Part shown: piece after piece, positions 54,386 to 62,897 of the stretch | Layout of the letters: every line of letters begins with the position of its first letter | Position numbering within the stretch: position 1 is the first letter of the stretch | Source of the DNA: an uncultured Chitinophaga sp. | GTDB taxonomy: Bacteria > Bacteroidota > Bacteroidia > Cytophagales > Cyclobacteriaceae | Length of the DNA: 64,000 nt | Direction: 5' to 3' | Assembly (NCBI GenBank): GCA_902168205.1 | Contig: CABHOK010000007.1 | Span: forward strand, 124,001 to 188,000 | Position numbers and translations under genes: made by a program | The notes under the pieces: model-generated | Seen by the model: the letters and a program-made list of their open reading frames with translations, nothing else | Database searches by the model: none | What the model was told of the DNA's origin: nothing

Positions 54386-55759
54386 ATGTCTGCTAACATT
54401 TTGTTGAACGATACTATTGTAGCATTGGCTACTGCACAAGGTTTATCTGCTATCGCGGTGATCAGACTTTCCGGAGAAGATGCTATAGCCATTACACAAA
54501 AAGTATTTAAGGGCAAGAATCTCCTGGAGCAGCCTTCGCATACCGTTCATTTCGGATTACTGCACGATGAAGCAAAAACCATTGACGAAGTACTCGTTAC
54601 TATATTTAAAGCTCCTAACTCTTTTACTAAGGAAAACAGTACCGAAATATCGTGTCACGGCTCACCGGTTATTGTAAAAGAGATTATCAAAGTATTGCTG
54701 AAGAACGGGGCGCGTTTGGCAGAACCCGGTGAATTTACCAAGCGTGCTTTTCTCCACGGACGATTTGATCTCGCGCAGGCCGAAGCGGTCGCGGATCTCA
54801 TCAATGCGGAAACAGATAATGCGCGACAGGCAGCGCTCAACCAGATGCGTGGTGGTTTTTCAAAAGAGATCAGCATTCTTCGTGAAGAGCTTATACACTT
54901 CGCTTCGCTCATCGAACTCGAACTCGACTTTGGTGAAGAAGATGTTGAGTTTGCCAAACGTGACGATCTGAAAAAACTCATTAAGCGTATACAGGCATAT
55001 TTACTTCCGTTGATACAGTCGTTCGATGAAGGCAACGTTATCAAGAATGGTGTACCTACCGTTATAGCGGGTAAACCAAATGCTGGTAAATCTACGTTAC
55101 TAAATACATTACTGAACGAAGAGAAGGCAATCGTATCCGATATACCGGGAACAACGCGCGATGTTATTGAAGATGAAATGGTATTGGGAGGTATAAATTT
55201 TCGTTTCATTGACACCGCTGGTCTTCGCGAAACCCAGGATGTTATCGAAGCAATTGGTGTAGAACGCACGCGCGATCGCATGAAGAAAGCTTCGCTGATT
55301 ATATACCTGTTCGATCTCACACAAACTACATTAGCCGAAATCATCAACGAAGAAGAACACCTGGCATCATTAGGTATACCCTATATTAAAGTCGGCAATA
55401 AAGTAGATAAAGCAGACGCTTCCCTTGTGGAAGAACTGAAAAAGCACGACTTCATTTTTATCAGTGCATCGCACAAAACAAATATAGTGGAGCTTAAAGA
55501 CAAGATACTCGCTTCGTTCCAGGTGAAGACCGTAAAGGCAGGCGATGTACTGGTAACAAACCTTCGTCACTATCAAAACCTGCTACAAACCAACGATGCA
55601 CTCGACCGTGTCCTCGAAAGTATGTACAACGGAGTGACTGGTGATTTTCTCGCAATGGACATCCGCCAATCCCTACACTATCTCGGTGAAATAACCGGTA
55701 CCATCACTACCGATGATCTGCTGGATAATATATTCTCGAAGTTTTGTATCGGGAAATGA
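54386..55759 (+). CDS. mnmE: tRNA modification GTPase MnmE (TrmE)
   Basis: With MnmG it installs the carboxymethylaminomethyl group on the wobble uridine of certain tRNAs. The N-terminal formyl-THF binding domain (ILLNDTIVALATAQGLSAIAV, NSFTKENSTEISCHGSP), the G domain with GKPNAGKSTL, DIPGTTRD, DTAGLRE and NKVD, and the C-terminal Cys in FCIGK are all intact. At 457 aa it is normal. Its 3' end is the insertion point of the mobile element that follows, and the coding end is preserved. Confidence 0.98.
   Translation: MSANILLNDTIVALATAQGLSAIAVIRLSGEDAIAITQKVFKGKNLLEQPSHTVHFGLLHDEAKTIDEVLVTIFKAPNSFTKENSTEISCHGSPVIVKEIIKVLLKNGARLAEPGEFTKRAFLHGRFDLAQAEAVADLINAETDNARQAALNQMRGGFSKEISILREELIHFASLIELELDFGEEDVEFAKRDDLKKLIKRIQAYLLPLIQSFDEGNVIKNGVPTVIAGKPNAGKSTLLNTLLNEEKAIVSDIPGTTRDVIEDEMVLGGINFRFIDTAGLRETQDVIEAIGVERTRDRMKKASLIIYLFDLTQTTLAEIINEEEHLASLGIPYIKVGNKVDKADASLVEELKKHDFIFISASHKTNIVELKDKILASFQVKTVKAGDVLVTNLRHYQNLLQTNDALDRVLESMYNGVTGDFLAMDIRQSLHYLGEITGTITTDDLLDNIFSKFCIGK
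55742..55759 (+). other. Candidate left attachment site (attL) at the 3' end of mnmE
   Basis: TTTTGTATCGGGAAATGA, the last 18 nt of mnmE, corresponds to the segment used as attachment site by SGI1-like islands in Enterobacteria (encoding FCIGK-stop). A second copy should mark the right end, outside this window. Confidence 0.45.
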
Positions 55760-55878
55760 CTTCCCTAAACATCCCTAACAAAATCGCAATAACCCTTTAT
55801 TAGTCAGTGCGTTACCAAAAGTAAGTCTGGGGATTCTTCGGCATCTTTAAGGCTTGTTTAGGTACTTTTTGTTACTGG

Positions 55879-55918
55879 TTTGTTACTCGAATTCCTGAAG
55901 CGGTTTACGAGTAACAAA
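55879..55918. repeat. Perfect inverted repeat near the element's left end
   Basis: TTTGTTACTCG (55879-55889) and CGAGTAACAAA (55908-55918) are exact inverse complements around an 18-nt centre. A nearby TTTTTGTTACT (55868-55878) repeats the left arm. The spacing suits a recombinase core or accessory-protein site. Confidence 0.75.
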
Positions 55919-55950
55919 AAAGTTGTGTCAGGTGTATTCGTGTCTCGCGT

Positions 55951-55990
55951 AGGCACAACCTGGCACATCTAGGCACAAGTAGACACGTAC
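55951..55990 (+). repeat. Four phased 10-bp repeats (iterons)
   Basis: AGGCACAACC, TGGCACATCT, AGGCACAAGT and AGACACGTAC follow each other with an exact 10-bp period, sharing the core GGCACA. Inverted relatives (TTGTGTCAGG, TCGTGTCTCG) lie just upstream. One-turn phasing is typical of cooperative protein binding, such as recombinase arm sites or repressor sites. They end 4 nt before the first gene of the element. Confidence 0.75.
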
Positions 55991-55994
55991 TGAC

Positions 55995-56363
55995 ATGAAT
56001 ACAAAAATTCCAATCCAGAAGGTTTGTGAGTTCTGTGGGAACAAATTCACAGCCCAAAAGCTATCAACACGATTCTGCTCTAACAGATGTTCCAGCAGGA
56101 ATTACAAGCTGGTCGAGCGGCAGCAGAAGACTGCGTCCAACAATGAAAAGTTAATCGACACTAACTTATCAAAAACGCCCCTCGAACTATTACTCAACAG
56201 CAATCAGGAATACTTCGATGTTGATGAGGCTGCAACGATCATGCGGATTAGCCGAAGAACATTGTACCGGCTGATCGCATTGAAGAAAATCAAAAAGAAA
56301 AAATTACTATCAAGAACAATCATTCTAAAGGACGATATCAAATCATTTTTTGCCAAACAATAA
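55995..56363 (+). CDS. Zinc-finger plus excisionase-type HTH protein
   Basis: The 122-aa protein starts with a treble-clef-like zinc motif (VCEFCGNKFTAQ then RFCSNRCSSRNYK; Cys pairs at about residues 11/14 and 28/32). The C-terminus has a MerR/excisionase HTH (EYFDVDEAATIMRISRRTLY, RLIALKKIKKKKLLSRTII). It stands directly behind the phased repeats and 12 nt before the integrase gene on the same strand, so it may be a recombination directionality factor or repressor of the integrase. The function is inferred. Confidence 0.78.
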   Translation: MNTKIPIQKVCEFCGNKFTAQKLSTRFCSNRCSSRNYKLVERQQKTASNNEKLIDTNLSKTPLELLLNSNQEYFDVDEAATIMRISRRTLYRLIALKKIKKKKLLSRTIILKDDIKSFFAKQ

Positions 56364-56375
56364 AATAAGACGGCT

Positions 56376-57509
56376 ATGAAGAAGAAGGAAAAGCAAAGAA
56401 AGGAACCCATCAAAATCCGTGAGAAAAGACTTGCTAACGGCAGCGTAAGTTTATACCTCGACATTTACTGGCGGGGTGATCGCGAATACGAGTTTTTAAA
56501 TCTCTACCTAACTCCCCCTAAAACTACAGTTGACCGTGAACAAAATAATCAAACCTTACTCCTGGCCGAACAAATTAAATCGCAGCGATTGCTCGATTTG
56601 CAGTCAGGCAAATACAAACTCAAGCAGGCAAAGCAAGACTCAAGCTTCGTTGAGTACATGAAAAAATGCGCGAATGATCGCCTTAGCAGCAAGGGCAACT
56701 TCGGAAACTGGGATAGCGCACTACGGCATCTCGCAATTTTCACAAAAGGAAAGGATGTGTTCTTTAGTGAAATTGATGAGACATGGCTTCTGGACCTCAA
56801 ACATTATCTCCTCAATGAAGCAAAGACTCCAGGCAACTCAAAGCTCAGTCAAAATTCAGCGCACTCATATTTTAACAAAGTAAAGGCTACGCTCCGTCAA
56901 GCGTTTGAAGAAAAATACATCAATGAAAATCCTGCTACGAGGATCCGAGGGATAAAGCAAGCCGAGACGAAACGCGAATTCTTAACATGGGAAGAGGTAG
57001 AAATGATTACAAAACAACCCTGTGACGCAACAAAATTGAAAGAAGCTTTTTTGTTCAGTATAATGACGGGTCTAAGGTGGTCAGACATCGTGAAAATGAA
57101 ATGGTCAGAAGTTAGAGGCAGTAAGGCAGCCGGATGGTACGTCCAGTTCCAACAACAGAAAACAAAAGACCATGAAGTATTACCAATTACGCAGGAAGCG
57201 AGAGAACTCATGGGAAAGGCTAAAGCCCCGGACGAAAGAGTCTTTATTGGTCTGCGATACAGCTCAAAAACAAACGTTGCTCTCGCGCGATGGTTGGCAA
57301 AGGCAGGTATTACTAGACCGATAACATTCCACTGCGGACGTCACACTCACGCTACTCTCCTACTATCTCAGGGTGTTGATATCTACGTAGTCTCAAAACT
57401 ATTGGGTCATAAGACGATCAAGACCACGGAGATTTATGCGAAAGTAAGCAACATCAAGAAACAGGAAGCAGTGAACAAACTACCCAAGCTTAAAATCTCT
57501 CAAGTATAA
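56376..57509 (+). CDS. Tyrosine recombinase (integrase), intact
   Basis: The 377-aa Bacteroidota-type integrase has an N-terminal arm-binding part, a SAM-like core-binding domain (FVEYMKKCANDRLSSKGN, DLKHYLLNEAKTPGNSKLSQ) and a catalytic domain. All catalytic residues are readable: Arg in TGLRWSD, Lys in QQQKTKD, HxxR in FHCGRHTHAT, the third His in LLGHK and the Tyr nucleophile in EIYAKV. It should excise and integrate the element at mnmE. The next gene is a paralogue that has lost these residues. Confidence 0.95.
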   Translation: MKKKEKQRKEPIKIREKRLANGSVSLYLDIYWRGDREYEFLNLYLTPPKTTVDREQNNQTLLLAEQIKSQRLLDLQSGKYKLKQAKQDSSFVEYMKKCANDRLSSKGNFGNWDSALRHLAIFTKGKDVFFSEIDETWLLDLKHYLLNEAKTPGNSKLSQNSAHSYFNKVKATLRQAFEEKYINENPATRIRGIKQAETKREFLTWEEVEMITKQPCDATKLKEAFLFSIMTGLRWSDIVKMKWSEVRGSKAAGWYVQFQQQKTKDHEVLPITQEARELMGKAKAPDERVFIGLRYSSKTNVALARWLAKAGITRPITFHCGRHTHATLLLSQGVDIYVVSKLLGHKTIKTTEIYAKVSNIKKQEAVNKLPKLKISQV

Positions 57510-57526
57510 CTGAACAAGGCAATAGC

Positions 57527-58348
57527 ATGAAGAAAGAGAAAGCATCAACCGCGAAAGAATTCAAATCATTCTTTAACCAAATCATGCGCGACCGGGAAAC
57601 TCGCAATTTGTCGGTATTTAACTATGACATGGCTCTTAGATATTTGAAAAGGTTTTCTGACGGCAAAGACATTCCAATGAAATCCATCAATCAAACGTGG
57701 GCTGTATTGTTCCAACAGTTCCTGATGACGACATCAACTTTCAAGAACGAAAAGAAACTCAGTACGGCTTCGGCACGTCAATATTATTACATCGTTACAA
57801 GTGTGATCAGGGTCGGGATCGATTTATCATATATCCAAGCGGATGCCCTTAAGGGATGCAAATTTGCTAAAACCGTAAAGGGGTCAATTGAACCGCTATC
57901 ACTTGATCAGCTTCAGAATCTCGCTAAAGCCGAATGCGATTCGTTAGTATTAAAGAAAGCATTTTTATTCAGTGCACTGACCGGCATGCCGTGGAAGGAA
58001 ATTTCATCATTGAGGTGGAAGCAGGTTGAAAAATACAACATCGGATCGATTTCGGTACACTGTGAAGACTCATCACGAAGTGTTCCATTAAATCAACAAG
58101 CTTTTAAACTGCTAGGAGAAACAGGCGCTGAAGGTGAAAGAGTGTTCGAATTGAAATGGAACTCGTATCTCTACATCAACCTTAACAAGTGGGCAATTCG
58201 TGCAGGCATTTTAACGAACATTAAATTTGAGACAGCACGAATAACTTTCGCACACATGCTTCACAAGCAAGGCGTTCCAATTGAACTTATCTCAGAATTG
58301 ATGGGACACAAAAACATCAAATCGACATTGCGAATAACTCAAGGATAA
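57527..58348 (+). CDS. Tyrosine-recombinase-like protein, catalytically degenerate
   Basis: The 273-aa protein aligns end to end with the core-binding and catalytic domains of the preceding integrase. The motifs differ: TGLRWSD is TGMPWKE (Arg lost), FHCGR is FETAR (His lost, Arg kept), the beta-Lys hairpin reads HCEDSSRSVP, MGHK keeps its His, and the Tyr position (EIYAKV) is LRITQG. The frame is open and clean, so it looks selected for rather than decayed. It may act as a partner, inhibitor or directionality factor. It starts 17 nt after the integrase stop and ends 7 nt from the convergent HTH gene. Confidence 0.9.
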   Translation: MKKEKASTAKEFKSFFNQIMRDRETRNLSVFNYDMALRYLKRFSDGKDIPMKSINQTWAVLFQQFLMTTSTFKNEKKLSTASARQYYYIVTSVIRVGIDLSYIQADALKGCKFAKTVKGSIEPLSLDQLQNLAKAECDSLVLKKAFLFSALTGMPWKEISSLRWKQVEKYNIGSISVHCEDSSRSVPLNQQAFKLLGETGAEGERVFELKWNSYLYINLNKWAIRAGILTNIKFETARITFAHMLHKQGVPIELISELMGHKNIKSTLRITQG

Positions 58349-58355
58349 GTTTCTT

Positions 58356-58682
58356 CTATTTCTTAGAACCAAACCGGGTTGCCGCCTCCTTTCGGATCTC
58401 GTGGATTGTCTTTACTCTGCGAGATTCGACCCAGGCAAGCAGCTCAGATTTCTTAAACATGATCTTCTTCCCATGCTTATAGTGAGGGATAATCTTTTCG
58501 GAGGTTTTCTCGTAGACGGTGGTAACCGCAAGATTCAACAGCGCAGCCGCCTCCTGTATGTTAATTAGTGTGCTTTCATTTTCAGAGACAATCTTCCCTT
58601 CCGACAAGATTTCCGTCAGTGTCTCCTTGAGCAGAGATTTAAACTCATCCCGGCTGAATTGAAATATCATCGGTGAATCCAT
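58356..58682 (-). CDS. Excisionase-family HTH protein
   Basis: The 108-aa protein has a charged N-terminal helix (FSRDEFKSLLKETLTEILSE) and an HTH_17-type winged HTH (LINIQEAAALLNLAVTTVYE, YKHGKKIMFKKSELLAWVES). Such small proteins are common next to integrases in Bacteroidota mobile elements and act as excisionase or regulator. TTG 58691 precedes; ATG 58682 is chosen (ATG 58670 also possible). Confidence 0.85.
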   Translation of the reverse strand: MDSPMIFQFSRDEFKSLLKETLTEILSEGKIVSENESTLINIQEAAALLNLAVTTVYEKTSEKIIPHYKHGKKIMFKKSELLAWVESRRVKTIHEIRKEAATRFGSKK

Positions 58683-58868
58683 AAGCTTCAATCATTTACA
58701 TACGAATTTGAGATCCTCGATCAGGGAAAGCTACACAGTTGGTACCCACGTTGGGAAAAAAAATCGGGGCTAGCGGCCTTGAAATCGACTAAAATCATGA
58801 AATTCTATAAGCTCAACCGACAATTGTATAATAGTCAACAATTCAAATTGGCGATCTTTGGCGAACCT

Positions 58869-59447
58869 ATGACAACTCTTTACATCAAGAACATGGTATG
58901 CAACCGATGCATTATGGTTGTAACGCAGGAATTGGAAAGGCATGGCCTTCATCCGGAAAAAGTCTCGCTGGGAGAAGTCACGATAAAAGAAGATAGCTTG
59001 ACTGATGACCAGCAGAATAAGCTAGATGCCTCACTTGTCCATCTAGGATTTGAGAGAATCGATGATCGAAAGGCACGCCTTATAGAATCAATCAAGAATA
59101 AGATCATTCAAATGATCCATCATTCCGATAAGGTCGATCTGAAAGTTAACTGGTCGACACTTCTGTCGGATGAAATGCACTATGAATACAATTATCTAAG
59201 CAATCTATTTTCGAGTGTTGAAGGAGTAACTGTTGAACAATACATCATCAAGCAAAAAATAGAAAAGGTTAAAGAATTACTTTTCTATGATGAACTCAGC
59301 TTAAGTGAAATCGCGGATAAGCTCGGATACAGTAGTGTCGCTCACCTTTCAGGTCAGTTCAAAAAGATCACCGGGTTCACTCCTTCTGAGATGAAAAAGT
59401 CCAGGGACATCGATCAAAACAGAAAACCTCTCGATTCGGTTTCTTAA
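58869..59447 (+). CDS. HMA-like metal-binding domain fused to AraC-type HTH, copy 1
   Basis: The 192-aa regulator has an N-terminal HMA-like domain of about 70 residues with MVCNRC (Cys11 and Cys14) and the strand-helix pattern of copper chaperones. The linker is helical (LIESIKNKIIQMIHH) and the C-terminus carries an AraC/XylS HTH (about 120-185; YIIKQKIEKVKELLFYDELS, LSEIADKLGYSSVAHLSGQF). It would sense Cu(I) or a similar soft metal and activate the adjacent copA. TTG 58779 and ATG 58797 precede; ATG 58869 aligns with the paralogue. It is tandem with copy 2. Confidence 0.85.
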   Translation: MTTLYIKNMVCNRCIMVVTQELERHGLHPEKVSLGEVTIKEDSLTDDQQNKLDASLVHLGFERIDDRKARLIESIKNKIIQMIHHSDKVDLKVNWSTLLSDEMHYEYNYLSNLFSSVEGVTVEQYIIKQKIEKVKELLFYDELSLSEIADKLGYSSVAHLSGQFKKITGFTPSEMKKSRDIDQNRKPLDSVS

Positions 59448-59526
59448 AACTCTGTAAGCCTTTCCGGCAATTTTATAAATTCAAACGATCTATATCTCAC
59501 GTTCTTTGATCTATAATCAAAAGCTC

Positions 59527-60108
59527 ATGACATCCGAGATATCAATAAAGGGCATGGTCTGCGAAAGGTGTGTTTCCGTCATCAGAGAAGGAATCACGAA
59601 ACTTGGATATGACGTTGCTAAAGTCAATCTTGGCAAATTGTTTCTCAAATCCGAAATTGATAGTGACGGACATCATCGCATTGAACTGTTCCTCGCTGAA
59701 AATGGATTTGAAATGATTTCAAACCGTCAGGTCAGAATCGTGAATCAGGCAAAAGAATTAATAAGCGAAGTATTTGGGCAAAATGTAAAGTATGATGCTA
59801 AGCTTAAATTCTCTTCGCTACTCTCGGAAAAACTTCACATGAATTATGATTCCATCAGTGAGTTATTCACTGACCTTGAAGGAATCACACTTGAGAAATA
59901 TATCATTACGAAGCGCCTTGAGAAGGTCAAGGAGCTTCTCGTTTACACCGAATTTACCCTGACCGAGATCGCGTACATAACTGGGTTTAGTAGCATCAAT
60001 CATCTCTCCAGGCAGTTCAAAGAATTGACGGGTTTTTCTCCTTCGCATTTCAAGGAAGTCAGATCTTCGAAGCAAAAGCTGTCTGGTAAAATCAACGCCA
60101 ATCTTTAA
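59527..60108 (+). CDS. HMA-like metal-binding domain fused to AraC-type HTH, copy 2
   Basis: The 193-aa paralogue of the preceding regulator has the same order: ISIKGMVCERC (Cys12 and Cys15) then an HMA-like fold, a linker and an AraC HTH (YIITKRLEKVKELLVYTEFT, LTEIAYITGFSSINHLSRQF). Divergence from copy 1 is broad, so the duplication is not recent. The two may respond to different metals or form heterodimers. TTG 59506 precedes; ATG 59527 is chosen by alignment. It lies 64 nt before a small membrane-protein gene and upstream of copA. Confidence 0.85.
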   Translation: MTSEISIKGMVCERCVSVIREGITKLGYDVAKVNLGKLFLKSEIDSDGHHRIELFLAENGFEMISNRQVRIVNQAKELISEVFGQNVKYDAKLKFSSLLSEKLHMNYDSISELFTDLEGITLEKYIITKRLEKVKELLVYTEFTLTEIAYITGFSSINHLSRQFKELTGFSPSHFKEVRSSKQKLSGKINANL

Positions 60109-60171
60109 ATCATATAAACCTTACCCCGAAAAGTGCAAACCACTGGCTGAATCATCCGTGTTAATTGCACT

Positions 60172-60309
60172 ATGATTACAAAGATTTACAAAGCAATGAT
60201 AGTAGCTGGAAGCGTAACTGCGGTAGTCATTATTTCCTACTATCTGAATTTTCCCATTGATATGAAATCCATCAGCATTTATCTAAAAACGAAGATGCAT
60301 GTTGGTTAA
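60172..60309 (+). CDS. Small single-TM protein, 45 aa
   Basis: The frame encodes 45 residues with one hydrophobic segment (AMIVAGSVTAVVIISYYL, residues 8-25) and a basic tail (KTKMHVG). It lies between the second regulator and copA. A TATAAA word 59 nt before the ATG and a GTGCAA word 20 nt further on recur before the other small gene at 62803, supporting a real gene. It may be an accessory subunit of the copper pump; this is an inference. Confidence 0.55.
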   Translation: MITKIYKAMIVAGSVTAVVIISYYLNFPIDMKSISIYLKTKMHVG

Positions 60310-60426
60310 ATACCTGTCAAAATCAGTCGACAGTTAGCCGGAAATCATATAAATGAAAGAGGCTAAAGTATAAAACGAAAAGAAGCCCCATGGTGTAGTA
60401 TTGTAGCAACGTAAAGACAAAAGAAA

Positions 60427-62679
60427 ATGTCAACAGCAGCAATAGAAGTTAAAAAAGCCGCCAACGGCCAATATAAAAAAGAAACATTCCCGGTTCTTGA
60501 AATGACATGTGCCGCTTGTGCGGTAAGTGTTGAGTCAATGCTCAAATCAACAGCGGGAGTCAAAGACGCAAGAGTCAACTATGCGAATCAAACCGCCTCG
60601 GTGGAGTATGATGCAAAACAAACGAAGCCTTCTGACCTACAGAATTCTGTAAGAGCTATTGGCTACGATTTGGTTGTCGATGTAGAAGATCCACAAGCCG
60701 TTCAGGAAGAAGCGCAGCGCAAACATTATGATGCCGTTAAGCAACGCACGATCTGGTCTATTATCCTTTCAATACCAGTTGTGGTGATCGGAATGTTTTT
60801 CATGGACATGCCTTATGGAACGTACATTTCAATGGTGTTGACAGCACCCGTTGTATTCTACTTTGGACGCAACTTCTTCGTTAACGCCTGGAAACAAGCC
60901 AGACACGGAAAAGCAAACATGGATACGCTTGTAGCATTGTCCACTGGAATTGCATTTGTGTTTAGTGTGTTCAACACATTCTTCCCTGACTTCTGGCACA
61001 CAAAGGGTATGCACGCTCACGTCTACTTTGAGGCGGCTGCTGTAGTGGTGGCATTTATCTCGCTGGGGAAACTTCTGGAAGAAAAAGCAAAATCAAACAC
61101 CTCATCCGCCATAAAGAAACTGATGGGACTTCAGCCAAAAACGGTTAGAGCAATCATCGATGGCGTTGAACAAGAAATTCCAATCGCTGTTGTGAAGGTG
61201 GGTTATAAACTTCAAGTAAGACCTGGAGAAAAAATTCCAGTTGATGGTGTCGTTTTAAGCGGGTCTTCTTATGTTGATGAAAGCATGATCTCCGGTGAGC
61301 CTGTGGCTGTTGAAAAGAAAGCAGGAGAGAAAGTGTTTGCCGGAACAATCAATCAAAAAGGAAGTTTTCAATTTGAAGCGGAAAAAGTAGGTGGCGATAC
61401 AATCCTTGCACAAATCATTAAAATGGTGCAGCAAGCACAAGGTAGCAAAGCACCTGTGCAGAAGCTCGTTGACAAAATCGCAGGAATCTTCGTTCCCATT
61501 GTTATAGGCATTGCTATTCTGACTTTCATTACATGGATGGTGATTGGAGGAGACAATGCCTTCACCTATGCTCTACTTAATTCAGTCACCGTTCTTGTGA
61601 TCGCTTGTCCTTGTGCGCTTGGGTTAGCTACGCCCACTGCCATCATGGTCGGAGTTGGCAAGGGTGCCGAAAATAACATTCTCATTAAGGATGCAGAAAG
61701 CCTTGAGCTTGCTCATAAAGTAAATGCAGTAATCCTTGACAAAACAGGAACAATCACCGAAGGCAAGCCTGTCGTAACAGATTTCGAATGGTCGACACCT
61801 GGCGCAAACTCAATTGAAAAGAAGATTTTATTCACCCTTGAATCTCAGTCTGAACACCCTCTGGCTGAAGCTGTAGTTAATAGTCTGAAATCCGAAGTGA
61901 TCAATTCCATCACACTGGATTCCTTCGAGAGCATTACCGCACGTGGTGTGAAGGGAAGCGTAGATGCCAAAACATATTTTGTCGGTAACAGAAAATTGAT
62001 CGATGAAAATAACATCAGCGTTTCCAACCATATTTTGGATCTCGCACTAAAGTCACAGTCCGAGGCGAAAACTGTGGTATACTTCTCGGACACGAAAAGT
62101 GTTTTGGCAGTTATTGCTATTGCTGATAAAATAAAATCGACATCTAAAGCCGCGATCAACTCTCTTCAAAAGAAAGGAATTGATGTGTACATGCTGACTG
62201 GCGATAATGAACAAACCGCAAAGGCAGTGGCAAGTCAGGTCGGACTGAAACATTACAAAGCGGAAGTATTGCCTTCAGACAAAGCTCAATTCGTGAAAGA
62301 ACTCCAGGCCAAAGGTAAAGTTGTTGCAATGGTTGGTGACGGAATCAATGATTCACACGCTCTTGCGGAAGCCGATGTAAGTATCGCGATGGGTAAAGGT
62401 TCTGACATTGCTATGGACGTGGCCAAAATGACTTTGATAACATCAGACCTTCAGTCCATTCCAAAAGCATTGAACCTATCAACCAAGACCGTGATGGGAA
62501 TAAAACAGAATCTTTTCTGGGCGTTCATCTACAACGTCATCGGTATTCCAATCGCTGCAGGAGTGTTGTATCCGGTAAACGGTTTCTTACTTGATCCGAT
62601 GATTGCCGGTGCTGCAATGGCCATGAGTTCCGTAAGCGTGGTTGGCAATAGTTTAAGATTGCGATCTGCTAAAATATAA
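60427..62679 (+). CDS. copA: Copper-translocating P-type ATPase
   Basis: This 750-aa P1B-1 ATPase exports Cu(I). The N-terminal HMA domain has MTCAAC (Cys28 and Cys31). Eight TM helices include the CPC motif (394-396, VIACPCALG). The phosphorylation site is DKTGTI (Asp438); the actuator TGE-type loop reads SGEP and the hinge [22 protein letters not shown]. In the nucleotide-binding domain the conserved HP is [12 protein letters not shown]. The downstream TM pair has [15 protein letters not shown] and [12 protein letters not shown], as in CopA. A terminator follows at once. Confidence 0.97.
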   Translation: MSTAAIEVKKAANGQYKKETFPVLEMTCAACAVSVESMLKSTAGVKDARVNYANQTASVEYDAKQTKPSDLQNSVRAIGYDLVVDVEDPQAVQEEAQRKHYDAVKQRTIWSIILSIPVVVIGMFFMDMPYGTYISMVLTAPVVFYFGRNFFVNAWKQARHGKANMDTLVALSTGIAFVFSVFNTFFPDFWHTKGMHAHVYFEAAAVVVAFISLGKLLEEKAKSNTSSAIKKLMGLQPKTVRAIIDGVEQEIPIAVVKVGYKLQVRPGEKIPVDGVVLSGSSYVDESMISGEPVAVEKKAGEKVFAGTINQKGSFQFEAEKVGGDTILAQIIKMVQQAQGSKAPVQKLVDKIAGIFVPIVIGIAILTFITWMVIGGDNAFTYALLNSVTVLVIACPCALGLATPTAIMVGVGKGAENNILIKDAESLELAHKVNAVILDKTGTITEGKPVVTDFEWSTPGANSIEKKILFTLESQSEHPLAEAVVNSLKSEVINSITLDSFESITARGVKGSVDAKTYFVGNRKLIDENNISVSNHILDLALKSQSEAKTVVYFSDTKSVLAVIAIADKIKSTSKAAINSLQKKGIDVYMLTGDNEQTAKAVASQVGLKHYKAEVLPSDKAQFVKELQAKGKVVAMVGDGINDSHALAEADVSIAMGKGSDIAMDVAKMTLITSDLQSIPKALNLSTKTVMGIKQNLFWAFIYNVIGIPIAAGVLYPVNGFLLDPMIAGAAMAMSSVSVVGNSLRLRSAKI

Positions 62680-62687
62680 ACCTCTTG

Positions 62688-62715
62688 AAAGCCTGGCTAA
62701 GTCGTCAGGCTTTTC
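62688..62715 (+). terminator. Terminator after copA
   Basis: AAAGCCTG pairs with CAGGCTTT around a 10-nt loop and is followed by TTTT. It lies 8 nt after the copA stop. Confidence 0.75.
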
Positions 62716-62802
62716 ATTTATAACATTCTTGGAATAGTATAAATCAAACAGGGTATAGTGCAACAGAGATCGCGCATGCACCAATTAATTTTGATTCATC
62801 AA

Positions 62803-62886
62803 ATGAAATCAAGTGCAAAAATAGCGGTTCTGGTTTTGGGCGTTGTAGTCGCTGCAGTTTGTGCTATAACGATACTAGTTCCGTAA
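62803..62886 (+). CDS. Small single-TM protein, 27 aa
   Basis: A 27-residue frame made almost entirely of one membrane helix (KIAVLVLGVVVAAVCAITIL) with a Lys-containing N-terminus. It sits between copA and a broken ferredoxin-reductase gene, and its upstream region shares TATAAA-N14-GTGCAA with the gene at 60172. It is too short for routine calling; coding status is plausible but unproven. Confidence 0.45.
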   Translation: MKSSAKIAVLVLGVVVAAVCAITILVP

Positions 62887-62897
62887 AATCCTCGCTC

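Noticed and set aside
54655-55347. A 230-aa frame on the minus strand inside mnmE
   Set aside because: Ser/Arg-rich shadow of a certain gene; MnmE motifs on the other strand explain the region.
55951-55990. Phased repeats considered as a CRISPR array
   Set aside because: Units of 10 bp with no spacers and no cas genes.
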